Source: Vitrella brassicaformis | Taxonomy: Eukaryota; Sar; Vitrellaceae | Direction: 5' to 3' | Assembly: GCA_001179505.1 (NCBI GenBank) | Contig: CDMY01000212.1 | Span: 16,597 to 80,596, forward strand | Length of the DNA: 64,000 bases | Shown: positions 20,350 to 31,594 of the stretch, piece by piece | Layout: each line of letters begins with the position of its first letter | Numbering within the stretch: the stretch's first letter is position 1 | The notes under the pieces: generated by a model | Seen by the model: the letters and a program-made list of their open reading frames with translations, nothing else | Databases searched by the model: none | What the model was told of the DNA's origin: nothing | Made by a program: the position numbers and the translations under genes

Positions 20350-21758
20350 TCAATTCTGCTTTCTGTGCTTCTGTTCCTTCTTGCCCTTCTTGTGGTTCTT
20401 ATGCTTCTCCAACATCTTCTCGAAGCATAAGAACCATAAGACCGGCCCTCTTCTCTTTCCTTTCGCATTTGCCGCACAGTTAGCGGGCTACACATCACAC
20501 GACATAGGATGCATATCTATTCCTCCTGTCATGTAACTCACCCCGCAACCGGCAAGGCCTAAGCCGGGTTCATTTCGCTTCCCCTTATTCGCCCTGCTGT
20601 TCAATATGACCTTGCCCTTCGCCTGGCCAAGCACGCCAATCCAGAAGAATAGAGCGCCCTTTCGGTTGTTGTTGAAGTCGTCGGGGTCCAGGCTGCAAAC
20701 ATATCGACCGTTGCTTGCAAGAACGCAAGCAAATGTGTATCGCCTTGAGGCGTACCAGCACGAGCCAATGCTGTAAAATAACGCCGCACCGTCCGTGCCG
20801 TCCGAAAAAATTCAGTGGCAGGGCAGGTGCCTGGCAAGACAACACAAGGCAAGGAACATACGACAAAAGCTGGCATGACGTAACCACTGACCACTGCAGC
20901 ACTCCTGGTTGTTGAAGCCGAAGATTACATGATCCTCGAACTGAAGAGACAAGCACATGCAGAAAATGAAGACATACATTATTGTCACTTACGTCATCGT
21001 CACTGTCTGGGTGGATACTAATCTGCGCAGCGCGACAAGGACATGATGTTTGTTGATGTATCGGATCGATGTTCACTGAGTTTACTTAGCTTACCTCCCA
21101 CGCGACGTCGATGACGAAATCTGGACCCTCCCCCGACAAGGATGCCTTGACGACATCTTCGCGCTCCCCATCCTCGTTGACGACGAGGAAGTTCTGTCGA
21201 GAGACTACCGCGTCGCGCAACGTAGGGTCGCAAATGTCAACTTTGCGTCCTCAGGAGGGTCGTTAAAGAAGCTGAAGAAGTCTGCATCACACACAGAAGG
21301 AAAAATTGGCTTCCTCTGCCTAGGATCCCGCCTCACCAATGCCACATATGCTAGCTGGTATAGCTGGTGGATGTGGCTCGGGGACAGGGTACTCAGCCGG
21401 GGTTATGTCGATGCTCTTATCGACATAACCTTGACAGGCACATCAACGAGGCAGGCATAGAAGGCGAAGAGGAAACATGTACGTGTGTGTACCAGGCAAG
21501 CGGACTGGGGTAGTGTCGAGGAATTTGACGACCGCCACATCGCCATCCTCTTCCAGGCTGTCGACGAGTGGGGTATAAAGGTCGAAGAAGCCATCCTTCA
21601 CTGTAGTAACGGAGTCTGGGCACGTTAGCTGCGGCCAAACCCACCAGAAATGACCTCTTCTGAAGAAACCGTCACTGTGTTAACTTGCCTTACCTTCGTC
21701 CCAGACTCCTCCTCAGGCGGATCCAACAGGGCTTCGGTGTTCTAATGATGCACATCAT
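20350..21758 (-). CDS. Unrecognised seven-exon gene with a Lys-rich tail and one frame break
   Basis: Exons: 21758-21694, 21659-21493, 21429-21337, 21281-21095, 20940-20885, 20770-20542 and 20487-20350. All junction phases agree. Protein sense is strong: RGHFWWVWPQLTCPDS, DGFFDLYTPLVDSLEEDGDV, KSIDITPAEYPVPEPHPPA, then DFFSFFNDPPEDAK, SRQNFLVVNEDGEREDVVKA, FEDHVIFGFNNQECCSG, ASRRYTFACVLASNGRYVCS, DPDDFNNNRKGALFFWIG, and a tail MLEKHKNHKKGKKEQKHRKQ. In exon 4 the frame shifts by one base at about 21243 (within gcaaagttg). A lost A in an A run would explain it, as an assembly error or an inactivating mutation. I recognise no family. The DDFNNNRKG and GQAKGK stretches look conserved in style. 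Confidence 0.6.
21401..21430. repeat. 12-bp perfect inverted repeat over a splice acceptor
   Basis: ggttatgtcgat (21401-21412) and atcgacataacc (21419-21430) pair across a 6-base loop. The predicted acceptor of exon 3 of the minus-strand gene lies at its edge (exon begins 21429). Confidence 0.6.
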
Positions 21759-22394
21759 TCCCTGAATCATTCGTGACTCTTTATGTTCTCGTGTCTTCAG
21801 TTGCTGCTGGCGCGGGGGGCAGTCTGCAGCACGCAAGGTAAGAGAGCGCGTGGGGACACCATGCCTTTACTCTTACTTGAGAAGAAACACTCGCCATCCA
21901 AGGATTGCTTCATGGCAATATCGTCCCTCAAAGCCCGATGGAAACGCCAAACGTCGACGAAACACATTCCGCTGCGGTACAATCCTCCTCTAGCACTTCG
22001 TTTCCGGCAGAGGATGGGATGCAACGCTCGTCCATCGAATTATGTCTCCGCTCATCTTAGCGATCGTGGTCGTACTCAGGGCTGCGTGCCCTCGCGAATT
22101 CGCAGTTGTGCACGCCGTCGATTTGATTTTGTGTGTCTCGGCCAATGCGCGTTCCGGGGACGCTGGGGGAGAACGAAGCTCTCTTCGTCGGAGTGCAGCA
22201 GCGCCAATTTAGCGGTCTTAAGCATGCCATCGCCGATTTGCGGCTGCTTAGACTATTGACTTACACGTCTTGACCTGGGCGCGCCGTGGGGCACGATGTC
22301 TTGTCCGTCGCTTCACAACATTCAAGGCAGCGCGCTCGTGTCAGGTCCATTGTGCAATTGCCATTGTGCGTCGATGGGCCTCGCCGCGAACGCG

Positions 22395-22455
22395 GCTCGA
22401 CGAACGGTTACGAGGGGGGAGGGGCCCCCGAGTAATGGGAGGCGATCGGGAAGGG
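22395..22455 (+). repeat. ~60-bp repeat, inverted copy of 27855-27912
   Basis: The shared core is cgacgaac.gttacgaggggggaggggcccccgagtaatg, read with the right-hand copy on the opposite strand, continuing gggaggcgatcgg. The two copies lie about 5.4 kb apart in inverted orientation. Confidence 0.65.
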
Positions 22456-22732
22456 ACACCAGGCAAAATGTTGCACCAAAGTCGATTATATACACTAAAC
22501 CAGTGATCGCGATTGGCCACGGGCTGAGGTTTAGGGTAGACCGTGAAAGGGAGGTTGCAAGAGCCACGACGATTTGACTGTATTTTGCAAGGATCCGGGG
22601 AGAGCGAATGAGGAGGACTCAGTCATTAGCGGTAGAACTGGTCCAGAAGCCGACCATCGACTGTTTTTGATGGGTGATTGCAGTGAACTCACATCCTGTG
22701 AAGTCAGATGTTTGTGCGGACCATGCAATGTT

Positions 22733-22783
22733 GCCCCCTCCCCCTTGAACGGGGGAGGGGGCTCCTTGAACGGGGGAGGGGGC
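22733..22783. repeat. Palindromic C5TC5/G5AG5 hairpin with a duplicated G arm
   Basis: gccccctccccc (22733-22744) pairs with gggggagggggc (22751-22762) across ttgaac. The ttgaac-G arm is then repeated at 22766-22783. The G arms could also form quadruplexes. Confidence 0.7.
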
Positions 22784-23313
22784 TTCAAAAAACAAGCTTC
22801 GATGGGTCAATGTTCATAGGTGGGAGACACTATGACAGTCGCACACACATTGCAGTTGGAAAGCCGTCTGAAGACTCGTTGTGCTGGGGGGAGAGGCAGA
22901 CAGACAAAGTTGGGCCTTGCACGCGCGAGTACATGCCAAGAAAGCATGAATTCACCTCATGCTTCCTCCTCGATCATTAAGTCCGAGTCGATTTCGGGTG
23001 CATCGTCGGGCGAGACCATACGTCTTCACAATCTCATGTTCTGCGTGTGTCACAAAGTGTGGCTGCGTCACGCGCCGGCTCGTGGGCGAAGGTATGGGTG
23101 TTGTGGAGCTGCGCGCCTTCCGTCGATCTCAGTTGGGATTAACAAAAGCCTCCGTCCAATCGTTTGTCCTCTGCCGTGCGAGGCTCGGTCTTGTTATCGG
23201 TGCGAGGGTGTGTGGCTTATCGAGTCGAGACGCGAGTCGACGACGAAGACGCAACGATAGTGCGTGCTCTGTCGAGCGGAAGGGGAGAAGTCGTCGTCAA
23301 ACGGGATTCCTTT

Positions 23314-24000
23314 TTATTGTCGCGTCGGCGTCGGAGAGGTCTTCGACAGGTCTCGTATTGTCGCATCGCCCCTATCATCTCTGCGAAGATCTCTTTCGTC
23401 GTCATCGTTGTGAAGCTCTGTTTCTTGTTCAGCCCCTTCCCTTGTCTGTTGCAGCGAGCTAACCCTATGATGAATGCAACTCGGCGTGTTTGTTGGGGGA
23501 CAACGAATTCATGGCGAGGCGAAGCGGCATGTCCCGTGCGTCTCTGGCTACGCACCGGTCGACTGTCGGGCACGTGCCCGGGCGCGATTGTGTCGCCCTC
23601 TATCGACACAGCCACGTCGTCGAGGGGAAGCGAGGGTTTCTCACCAACTCACTGTCTGTGAGCTTATCGTGCGTGTGCGCCACGTCATCGATTTCAAGGT
23701 CCTAGCTGTATGCTCAGTCTCTGACACGACTATTGGCGTCCTGAGGCTCAAAGCTACTGCGTCGTGTCGTCTCGTGCAGCTACTAACAGCTGTCGATGGT
23801 ACTTGATCGTCGTGGGATTTGGGCGTATATTGTGGTCGTCGTATGAGGGCCGCATGCCTCTGCTGTCGTTGGCAACCTCGTTTCTCGACCTGTGAAGCCT
23901 CGCTATCCTCATTCATGATCCATAACGTCTTCCGGTCCGTCAACGAGACATACCTCCCCAGCTGCCTGAGCTTTTTCTCTGCGCTTTCGATCGTGACCAT
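23314..24000 (-). CDS. Small acidic protein of unknown function, three exons
   Basis: Exons 24000-23803, 23701-23645 and 23445-23314 join in phase 0 each time and give 128 residues. Sequence sense: VTIESAEKKLRQLGRYVSLT and DRKTLWIMNEDSEASQ in exon 1, DLEIDDVAHTHDKLTDSEL in exon 2, and a highly charged exon 3 (ELHNDDDERDLRRDDRGD) before the stop. The start is uncertain because a possible acceptor lies just before the ATG, so exon 1 may be internal. No family recognised. Confidence 0.4.
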
Positions 24001-26462
24001 GCTGCCTGACAAAGTGGCGCATGATTGCGGAGTCGTACTATTTTTTACGCGTTGGGTCTCTCGCATCTCTCGTGTCTCTCGTGTCTCTCGTTTCTCTTCA
24101 ATGCCTGGACGCTTTGGGCTTGCTCATCGCAACCAATAGCATCGTTGTAGCCCTCCGCCCGCACGGTTCCAAGAGGCAAATGGCCGTGTAGGGGCCCCTT
24201 TTTTCCCAGGTTTTCCTGTTAGGCCGTCCAGTTCCCATCTATGGCTTCGCCATCCCGCGACTCCCTTCATTCATACACTAAGTGCCCCTCCTTAATCGGC
24301 CATGCCTGCTCATCGCCAGAGCGTCACAGGGACGAGGCATGTCGAGCTAGGCTGCATTCACCTCCGCCTGCAATTGCACAGTATGCAGGATCCAGCACTG
24401 AGCGTCGGGAACATCCCACGCGTGAAGCAACACGACCCCTGTCGCGATGCAGAAGTCCCCCAATCTCCCCTAAGGAATCGATGATCAGCTGGGACATGGC
24501 AGAAGGGATCGGTGTCAGGTCGTGAGAGACGTCGGTGGCCATCAAGATGGCCACCTTTACCTTCACCAGCGGCGGCTGGTTTCCGTGCGGGGCTATCTTC
24601 CGTTTCCCGATGTGGTTAGAGTGCATACGCACTCCTGCCGGCATGTAAGGTATTTCAGAGTCTGTTCCAGGTCGTCTCGTCTATACAATCATGCAAGAGT
24701 CTTCATGTAATATGTCATCTCGTCACGAACGGCTCCTCCTCCTCTACGGGGTTTCCACCCCTGTTGCTCCGTGACCTTTTCTTTATCGTCCGTTACGTGC
24801 GATTCTTCATCCACACGCATTGAAAGCCTTGGTCAGGTCTGTCTGGGCATCATCAAAATCGCCATGGGGCTGCGGCATCACGCGCCACGGTGCCTCACAT
24901 GGGTCGTCACTTCCATGAACCGCGCCTCGCCATCCGTCCATCGTTCGCACCCTCACATTCTTTCATGCATCCGTCAACAGACCTTAAAGAAGTGAGTGGT
25001 CAGCCTCAGTAGCCATCCGTTTCCGTCAGCAGCATCAGCATCATCGCCACCCGCAGCCCCTGACTCCTTCGCTCTCACATGCTCTCACTCTCTCTCACGC
25101 TCTCTCGCTCTCTCGTGCCCGTCAGCCCACGACATATGCACCCCTGATACCCTCCATATCCTCCGTGGTTGAGCACTTCGCCTGGCATCAGGCTCGGCTC
25201 GTTGATGGCATCCCCGGCAGACTTCGGCAGTTTCGACTAGCACATGGGCAGACTCCCTGTCAGATGGGCAAGCCCATCAGACAGGTGAAGGGAAGGAGAG
25301 CCGTCCCGTGGGTGTCTAGTCGCTCATCATGGCGCCCTCGCCTGCGGTCTTCGGCCCCTGCTGGCCGGCTGGGATGATCACGGTGGGGTGAGGTGTTGGA
25401 CGGAGAGACACGGAGACACCGCTCCGTGCAGTGGGCTTGCTGACGACGGTTGAGAGCACAAGTACCTCTGGGGGGCACGGAAGGCTCGGATGCTTGAAAT
25501 CGACTAAGACAAAAGATGGATCTCGATGGGTCGGAAAATGGATGACCAGATGAAGCAAATGCGGCAGGAATGGGTCCTTTCGATAAGGAAGTCCTTACTC
25601 GATAAGGACTTACTTACTCGCGATAAGGGGTTCCTAACTCATAATGGTTTCACGATGCGAGCTTACGGACCTAAAGCGCCACACCCATTTTTCTTGTCTG
25701 AGAAAAGGACTCATCGCTTCGCTTTTTCCTTTCAGAATTGTGAAAGACGAGGGCTACAATCGTGAGTCGTCGAGTGCAAGCGAGCGGGGGTTGCGTGCGC
25801 TGGTGTGCGACCGAATGTGCCGAAACGTCTTACTTCTTCCCCGCGGCTGCTCCAGAATCCGCGCGCCCGTCACTCTGTCGCCTAATCCCGATGTTCCACT
25901 CGTGTTGTCGTGGACCAGTCACAATTGCCTCACTGTCTTCGCATCGGCGGCGGCGCTCACGAGTCATAATGACTGCCAATCCATTCTGTCTCTCGCCGCG
26001 CCTTCTTGCGCCACGCCGACAATCAGAGATTGCCGAGACCTGCCTGTGCGTCTGCACCTTCCAACCGTCGGGGCCGTCGATGAATCACAGCATCGAACAC
26101 ATAGTGTATCCATCCGTTATGAGTCGTCCGTATCGTGTACGTATTTTGACTCATGCAAATCGTTATAGGAAGCATCGAAGAGGATGGCGGCGAGCTTTGG
26201 TGGAGCTCGCGGCGAGTGAACGGCAGCACGCGAACTGGCATTGTGTCTTCCTCCCCCCCCTTGGCTTTCACTTTGTTGTATTGCGTGTTATTGACTCACA
26301 CATGAGTGTTTGTCTGATGGATGCAGACGAAAGCTTAACGTGTCTCTGTTTCGCTACGTGTCTCTGTTGCAACCAGCATATACCTTTACGTGCACATGGT
26401 GCAGGCTTGTGTCTGGAGTGACTGGCTCGAGTTGCTGTCTTGTCTGCTTGTGTTTTGTATGT
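24001..26462. other. Gene-poor stretch, possible unassigned exons
   Basis: Two minus-strand frames look partly protein-like but I could not join them: 24644-24450 (a piece like VKVKVAILMATDVSHD, then LTPIPSAMSQLIIDSLGEIG) and 25558-25316 (THRDPSFVLVDFKHPSLP). A perfect 9-bp inverted repeat (aagtcctta / taaggactt, 25589-25611) sits among cgataagg repeats. A (ctcact/ctctcg)n tract is near 25080-25115. Confidence 0.3.
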
Positions 26463-26786
26463 CTAAGTCTGGCGGAGCATGGCGAGCAGGACATTGGTGA
26501 GCATTGCCATGTTTTCAAAGGCGTTCGTCACCTCGCCGACCAGCTTGAGAACGTCTCTTCGCCATCCCACGCATCGCTGCTCTCGAGACGGGTCCTCTTC
26601 CTCAGGCTGTTCCCGATCTTCAGAATCTTGGTCTGCCGCATCAGTCTGAAGCTCGTGAGTTTTTTTCGACGTCTCGGGCACAAAATCATCATTTGACCCG
26701 TGACGCTTACCAGCCGACAAATCATCATCTGAGTCCAACGAGCCGTCAACAAAATCGCCACTAGACAGTGACAGCTGATCCTCCAT
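26463..26786 (-). CDS. Small acidic protein, unknown
   Basis: A 107-residue ORF from ATG 26786. It begins MEDQLSLSSGDFVDGSLDSD, stays acidic and Ser-rich through DSEDREQPEEEDPSREQ, and ends in a predicted amphipathic helix (RRDVLKLVGEVTNAFENM, then LTNVLLAML). It has no Cys/His pattern and no signal peptide. It could be a single-exon gene or the last exon of a longer one. I do not recognise it. Confidence 0.4.
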   Translation of the reverse strand: MEDQLSLSSGDFVDGSLDSDDDLSAGKRHGSNDDFVPETSKKTHELQTDAADQDSEDREQPEEEDPSREQRCVGWRRDVLKLVGEVTNAFENMAMLTNVLLAMLRQT

Positions 26787-27267
26787 AACGCTGAAAGACC
26801 CCACATACACACACGGATCCAGATCTGCAGCGCACAGGTGTGTGGTTGTGTAGGCTTCATCTTCACCTTATGAATGGCAGCGAATGCCGATTACCTTTCT
26901 AATCCTCGTTCTAATCGATATCCTGCGAACGCAATACGATAAATCAATCAGTGCAAAGATGACCGTACGTGATAGCTCTATACGTCTGTGGCCTACGCAG
27001 ATGCAGGCGCAAGTCGAACGTGCGTTGACGATGCGAAATCAATGAGAAACTGAGCATATCCACAAGTTTCTCGAGCCACAAGTCGCCGGAAACAGCTTGA
27101 ACCACACAAAAAGGTCTCATTCACGTCTGAGGCAAGACGCATCACGAGCGCGCAGTCTCGCAAGCTCCACCGATACCAATGCCTGCCGTCCTACCGAAAT
27201 GCGCTCGTCTTCCTATGCATCATCGTCTGCCTCGAAGACCTACTTGTCTGCCCTTTAACCCCCCCCC

Positions 27268-27567
27268 NNNNNNNNNNNNNNNNNNNNNNNNNNNNNNNNN
27301 NNNNNNNNNNNNNNNNNNNNNNNNNNNNNNNNNNNNNNNNNNNNNNNNNNNNNNNNNNNNNNNNNNNNNNNNNNNNNNNNNNNNNNNNNNNNNNNNNNNN
27401 NNNNNNNNNNNNNNNNNNNNNNNNNNNNNNNNNNNNNNNNNNNNNNNNNNNNNNNNNNNNNNNNNNNNNNNNNNNNNNNNNNNNNNNNNNNNNNNNNNNN
27501 NNNNNNNNNNNNNNNNNNNNNNNNNNNNNNNNNNNNNNNNNNNNNNNNNNNNNNNNNNNNNNNNNNN
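27268..27567. other. Assembly gap, 300 N
   Basis: Exactly 300 N, bordered by eight C on the left and fourteen G on the right. The equal size of the second gap (52112-52411) suggests a fixed placeholder length, not a measured one. Confidence 0.98.
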
Positions 27568-27854
27568 GGGGGGGGGGGGGGATTGCAGCGCTCCTCTCGT
27601 CGAAGCCACCGTAATTGCAGCCTTCCTATTCCCCAACACTCGCCGCATGCACTCAGCAAACAGACCGATAAACTTGGAACAAAGCCAATTTCCGTGCACC
27701 ACACGTGAATTCTGCCGAAACCTCTGGCGTCTCCTCTTGTCCAGCCCTTCTAAATTACGTACTCAATCTCACTCAACCTCAAGGCGACCAAAAATCACTC
27801 TCGGAAAACTGTGTATATTTGTTGCCCGCCATTTTCCTATGCTCTCCGTCTGGC

Positions 27855-27912
27855 CGATCGCCTCCCATTACTCGGGGGCCCCTCCCCCCTCGTAACAGTT
27901 CGTCGACACGCA
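27855..27912 (-). repeat. Second copy of the 22395-22455 repeat
   Basis: Reverse complement of the core described at 22395-22455 (cgatcgcctcccattactcg, then ggggcccctcccccctcgta). The rest of 27568-28480 holds no gene I can support. Confidence 0.65.
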
Positions 27913-28482
27913 TTCGCGTGGGGTCCCATCGATCCTGCGAGCTCAGAAGTTGCTCAGAAGCTCGGAAAAAAGTTCCATTCCTCCCCGTTCCAAAGGGTCT
28001 GAGGACCCGGAATCTCTCATTGTTGTGTCATTTGCACTGTGTCCCCTGTTCCTCCCCTCCCCGTTGTATGGTGTGGACTGTGGACCGTCACGTGGGTATG
28101 GCGCACGTCATGGCGCCTGTTGCATCACCGGTTTCCGTGTCAACAATGCTGCCTGTGTGTACATGGACGTCCATTCAATTAGTGGGACCGGTGATGTGAT
28201 GAGTCTGGGCATGGCATGGTATGCATGTCGGTCTGTGCAAAAAGGCAGTGTCCACCCGACCAGCACCCCTTTCACTCACGTCATGATGATGGCAGTGTAA
28301 GCACCCACACACCCACACACAGACCGGTGGCATCCACTCACATCAGACAAACGGACGGCTCATGCAGCCAAAAATGCACCACCGCCGCATTGCATTGCGT
28401 TGTCTGTCAACCAGCTTATGTTCACGACCACACACTCAATAGGTAGATACACACAGATGTGGCACGTACAGCAAGGGATGAC

Positions 28483-28911
28483 TCACCCACCATCGACCCC
28501 CCTACCTCCGCCCGTGGGGCACGCGTGAAGGCTGTCAGGCAGCGACCCCGACGCACCCTTCGGATCGTCGAAGGGTGCAACGATGTCGCGGCTCTGCTAC
28601 CGAAACACGTGCACGTGAAGGCAGCAGGGGTAATTTCACTCACCACACGTGATACAACAGCATCAGTCAAGGCGACCACCTCACCCTGACACACACACAC
28701 ACACACACATGGAAGAGACAACATGACGATTGACTCCCTCTGCCGCCTGCCTGTCTGTCTGTTCTTCCCACTCACTGACCGTCTGTTGGGTCAGCAGGTG
28801 ACGCCTCGCGTCATCCACATCGCTCTCACTCAGTGTCCCTCGTGCGCCTCCGGTTATCAGGGCGCGGCGCAGCGAGGTGACGATCAACGTCGTCCGTGAC
28901 AGACCGATCAT
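28483..28911 (-). pseudogene. Partial duplicate of the gamma-tubulin complex component gene at 60434-64000
   Basis: Reading minus: exon 28911-28780 ends SESDVDDARRHLLTQQT, exon 28685-28644 reads GEVVALTDAVVSRV, and exon 28593-28483 ends at a TGA that overlaps a donor-like GTGAGT. Exon 1's end, the whole intron (28779-28686, with its gacagacagg tract and cgtcatgttg) and the start of the next exon match 63710-63890 closely. There the protein reads VSESDVEDARRHLLDHQAV then GEMGRL. After about 20 bases the match stops. Because an intron is shared, this is a DNA-level copy, not a retrocopy. Whether it is transcribed as part of another gene is unknown. Confidence 0.55.
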
Positions 28912-29382
28912 TCGTTCGTGTGTCCCTTTCCTAGCTATGTGTGGCTCATTCTATGCAATAGTGACCAGACATTCGCACGTCCGTTCTATACAAGAGTCAG
29001 ACCAAACCATTCACACACTTAGCAGCCGCCGACATAGGCAGTCAGTCGTGCACACACAACGTATACTATGCAGTCCAGTAAGCCATGGAAGAGCACGAAC
29101 CAGCGGGAAGACAGTGGTCCATCAGAAAAAAAAGAAGGAAAAGAACGTCCACCACTAGCTTCCCTCCCTCCCTCACCCCGTATCCCCCTCCCCTCCTTTT
29201 CTCCTCCTCCTTGCCACGCCGCTTTCACCCGCGCTCTCCCGTCTTGCACGGTCGCCCGCCGGGCCGCCTGTGGGCAGCAAAGATGATGGTCCACCACGCA
29301 AACACGATGTCCCTTTTTGGGCGGTGCTATTGGCCGGCACTGCATTGGCCGCGGGAGGGGTGTCCCCATGATTCGCGTGATG

Positions 29383-29723
29383 CCTGATTGAGCGCAACAC
29401 AGAAAGGCCTGAGTGAGTGAGCAACGAGTGGCATCCCATCCCCTGTTGTCCAACCTTCCACATGGCGCTTGCCGACGATTGCACTTTTGGTCCTCAGCAA
29501 CGCCTTCAATGACCTCTTTCAGCGCGTAGATGGAGAACGGGGTAAGTTTGCCTTCTTGATCCACTTCGGTCAGGAGCGTGATGAGGGAGAAGTTCCTCTC
29601 GCTAAGACAGGAGCCCAGCCAAAGAGGAAGATCCGCACACCCACCCTGGCTGTCGTCCTGCCGCATCTTGGCAATCAGCTGCTCGTACTTCCAACGAATC
29701 TCCTCCCTCCGACTCACATCCAT
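29383..29723 (-). CDS. Unrecognised protein, first exon(s); divergent from alanine dehydrogenase
   Basis: ATG 29723 opens DVSRREEIRWKYEQLIAKMR, then WLGSCLSERNFSLITLLTEV, then LTPFSIYALKEVIEG, ending at a donor at 29454 (exon 29723-29455). The next exon starts at 29383 after AATCAG. Its continuation is uncertain, since frames to about 29170 differ in sense. A related block, including the intron, occurs at 46290-46480 (+). The helix-rich start has no family I can name. It lies head to head with the alanine dehydrogenase gene, the two starts being 192 bp apart. Confidence 0.4.
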
Positions 29724-29756
29724 CTCGCTTGAGCGTTTTTCCTCGTTTCTTCTTTG

Positions 29757-29807
29757 GCGAGCTAAGACCCCGCCTTCGGTCGCCAGAGGCCACTGGTCTT
29801 AGCTCGC
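29757..29807. promoter_or_regulatory. 13-bp inverted repeat in a bidirectional promoter gap
   Basis: gcgagctaagacc (29757-29769) and ggtcttagctcgc (29795-29807) are exact inverted copies with a 25-base GC-rich spacer. They sit in the 192-bp interval between two divergent start codons, so they may be a paired binding site or a leader hairpin. Confidence 0.45.
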
Positions 29808-29915
29808 ACTTCCGACTCTCTGAATTGATAGGCTGGACGTGCCTCTGCAGCGTGTCCCAGCACCTGGCAGGGTCACTCGTACGGCCGCACCCACCCACGC
29901 TGCGCCACCCGAGCC

Positions 29916-31560
29916 ATGCTGCGCGACCTGGCCCGTTCATCGCTGGGCGGCCTTCGTGCAGCCATACGGCCAATGGCATCAGCAGCAGCACTCACGCCTT
30001 TCGCCCCGGCAGGACTCGCCGGCGCGGCACGCACACTGACAATGGGCGTGCCCAAGGAAAGTAAGCAACCACACGAACGAAATGCACACACACAGCGTAC
30101 GAGCCCATTGCCCATCTCTGCCCGGCCCTCTGTGTGTGATTATGTGTGTGGTTATGCATTAGTAAAGAAGAACGAGAACCGCGTGGGCATGACGCCTGCG
30201 AAGGTGTCGGAGCTGACGCGCCGAGGCCACAAGGTGCTGGTGGAGTCGAATGCTGGGGCGGGGTCAGGCTTCGAGGATGAGGACTTCGCCGCCATGGGGG
30301 CGACCATCGTCCCGACGTGCGTGGACGTGTACCAACAGGCTGACATGATTGTCAAGGTCAGTCAGTCAGTCCATCAGGGCACACAAAACGAGAGAGAGAA
30401 GTGGATGGGATCTGTGTGTTGGTGCCTGCAGGTGAAGGAGCCTTTGGCGCCCGAGTACACCCTCATCCGTGAGGGCCAGGTGGTCTTCACCTACTTCCAC
30501 TTCGCGTCATCCAAGGAGCTCACCGAGGCCATGATCCAAAACAAATCGGTCCGTCAGGCTCGCCTTCTCACAAACAGCCCAGCCCTCTCTCCATCTCTTC
30601 CTGCCTCCTTGCCTCCTTGCGACACGCAGATATGCATATCATATGAGACGGTGGCCAAGTCGGACGGTTCGCTGCCTTTGCTCATCCCCATGTCCGAGAT
30701 CGCCGGCCGCATGAGTGTGCAGCAGGGCGCCAAGTACCTCGAGGCGCCAATGGGCGGCCGCGGCGTGCTGCTGGGGGGCGTTCCGGGCGTGCGAAGGTAA
30801 GATCATCCAGCGCCATACCATACACACATGTCTGTATGTCTGCATTTACGATTGATTGCCGTGTGTGTATGGTATTGTACACACACACAGAGGTTTTGTG
30901 CTGGTGCTTGGAGGCGGCATAGTGGGCACGCACGCGGCCAAGCTGGCGGCAGGGTTGGGTGCGGAGGTGACTATCATGGACCTGAACCTGCAGCGGCTGC
31001 GGTACCTCAACGACATCATGCCGGCCAATGTGGAGACGAGGTACAGCAACGAGAGCACCATCCGGGACCTCCTGAGACTCGCTGACCTCGTTATTGGCGC
31101 GGTGCTCATCCCTGGTATGTCTGTCAATCAGCCAGATGACGGATGGTTGGTGCACAGGCGTGGTGTCCTCATGTGTGTGTGGATGTGTGTGTGTCGTGGA
31201 TGTGTGGGTGTAGGTGCGCGTGCTCCCAAGTTGGTGACCCGGGAAATGCTGTCGATCATGCGGCCGGGGAGTGTCGTCATCGATGTGGCCGTCGACCAGG
31301 TAGGTAGACGACCACACACATGCACACCTGCAGGCAGGGAGACACACTGGATGTGCGATACGCCCCAGGGTGGGTGCATCGAGACGTGCAAGGCCACCAC
31401 CCACGACGAGCCGACGTATGTGGTGGACAACGTGCTGCACTACTGCGTGGCCAACATGCCCGGCGCCGTCCCCTACACATCCACCATCGCACTCACAAAC
31501 GCCACACTCCCGTAAGCAAGCACCCGTAGACCCACGTGTGTGTCTGAACCTTCCTTTCCA

Positions 31561-31594
<34 letters not shown>

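Larger units (their letters stand above)
21759..23313. other. No certain gene; G/C-rich repeats
   Basis: ORFs such as 21783-22259 (+, 158 codons) lack family features and are Arg/Cys-rich as expected of shadow frames. The segment holds the repeat at about 22395-22455 and the C5TC5/G5AG5 hairpin at 22733-22783. Confidence 0.35.

Noticed and set aside
24324-24644. 106-codon minus ORF with a protein-like middle
   Set aside because: I could not join it to other exons in phase or find a family, so it is only mentioned under the gene-poor stretch.
25762-26421. 219-codon plus ORF
   Set aside because: Cys/Arg/Ser-rich with no motif. Opposite frames are equally open, as expected of GC-biased noncoding DNA.
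27179-27895. ORFs reading through the N run
   Set aside because: They exist only because N codons are counted as open.
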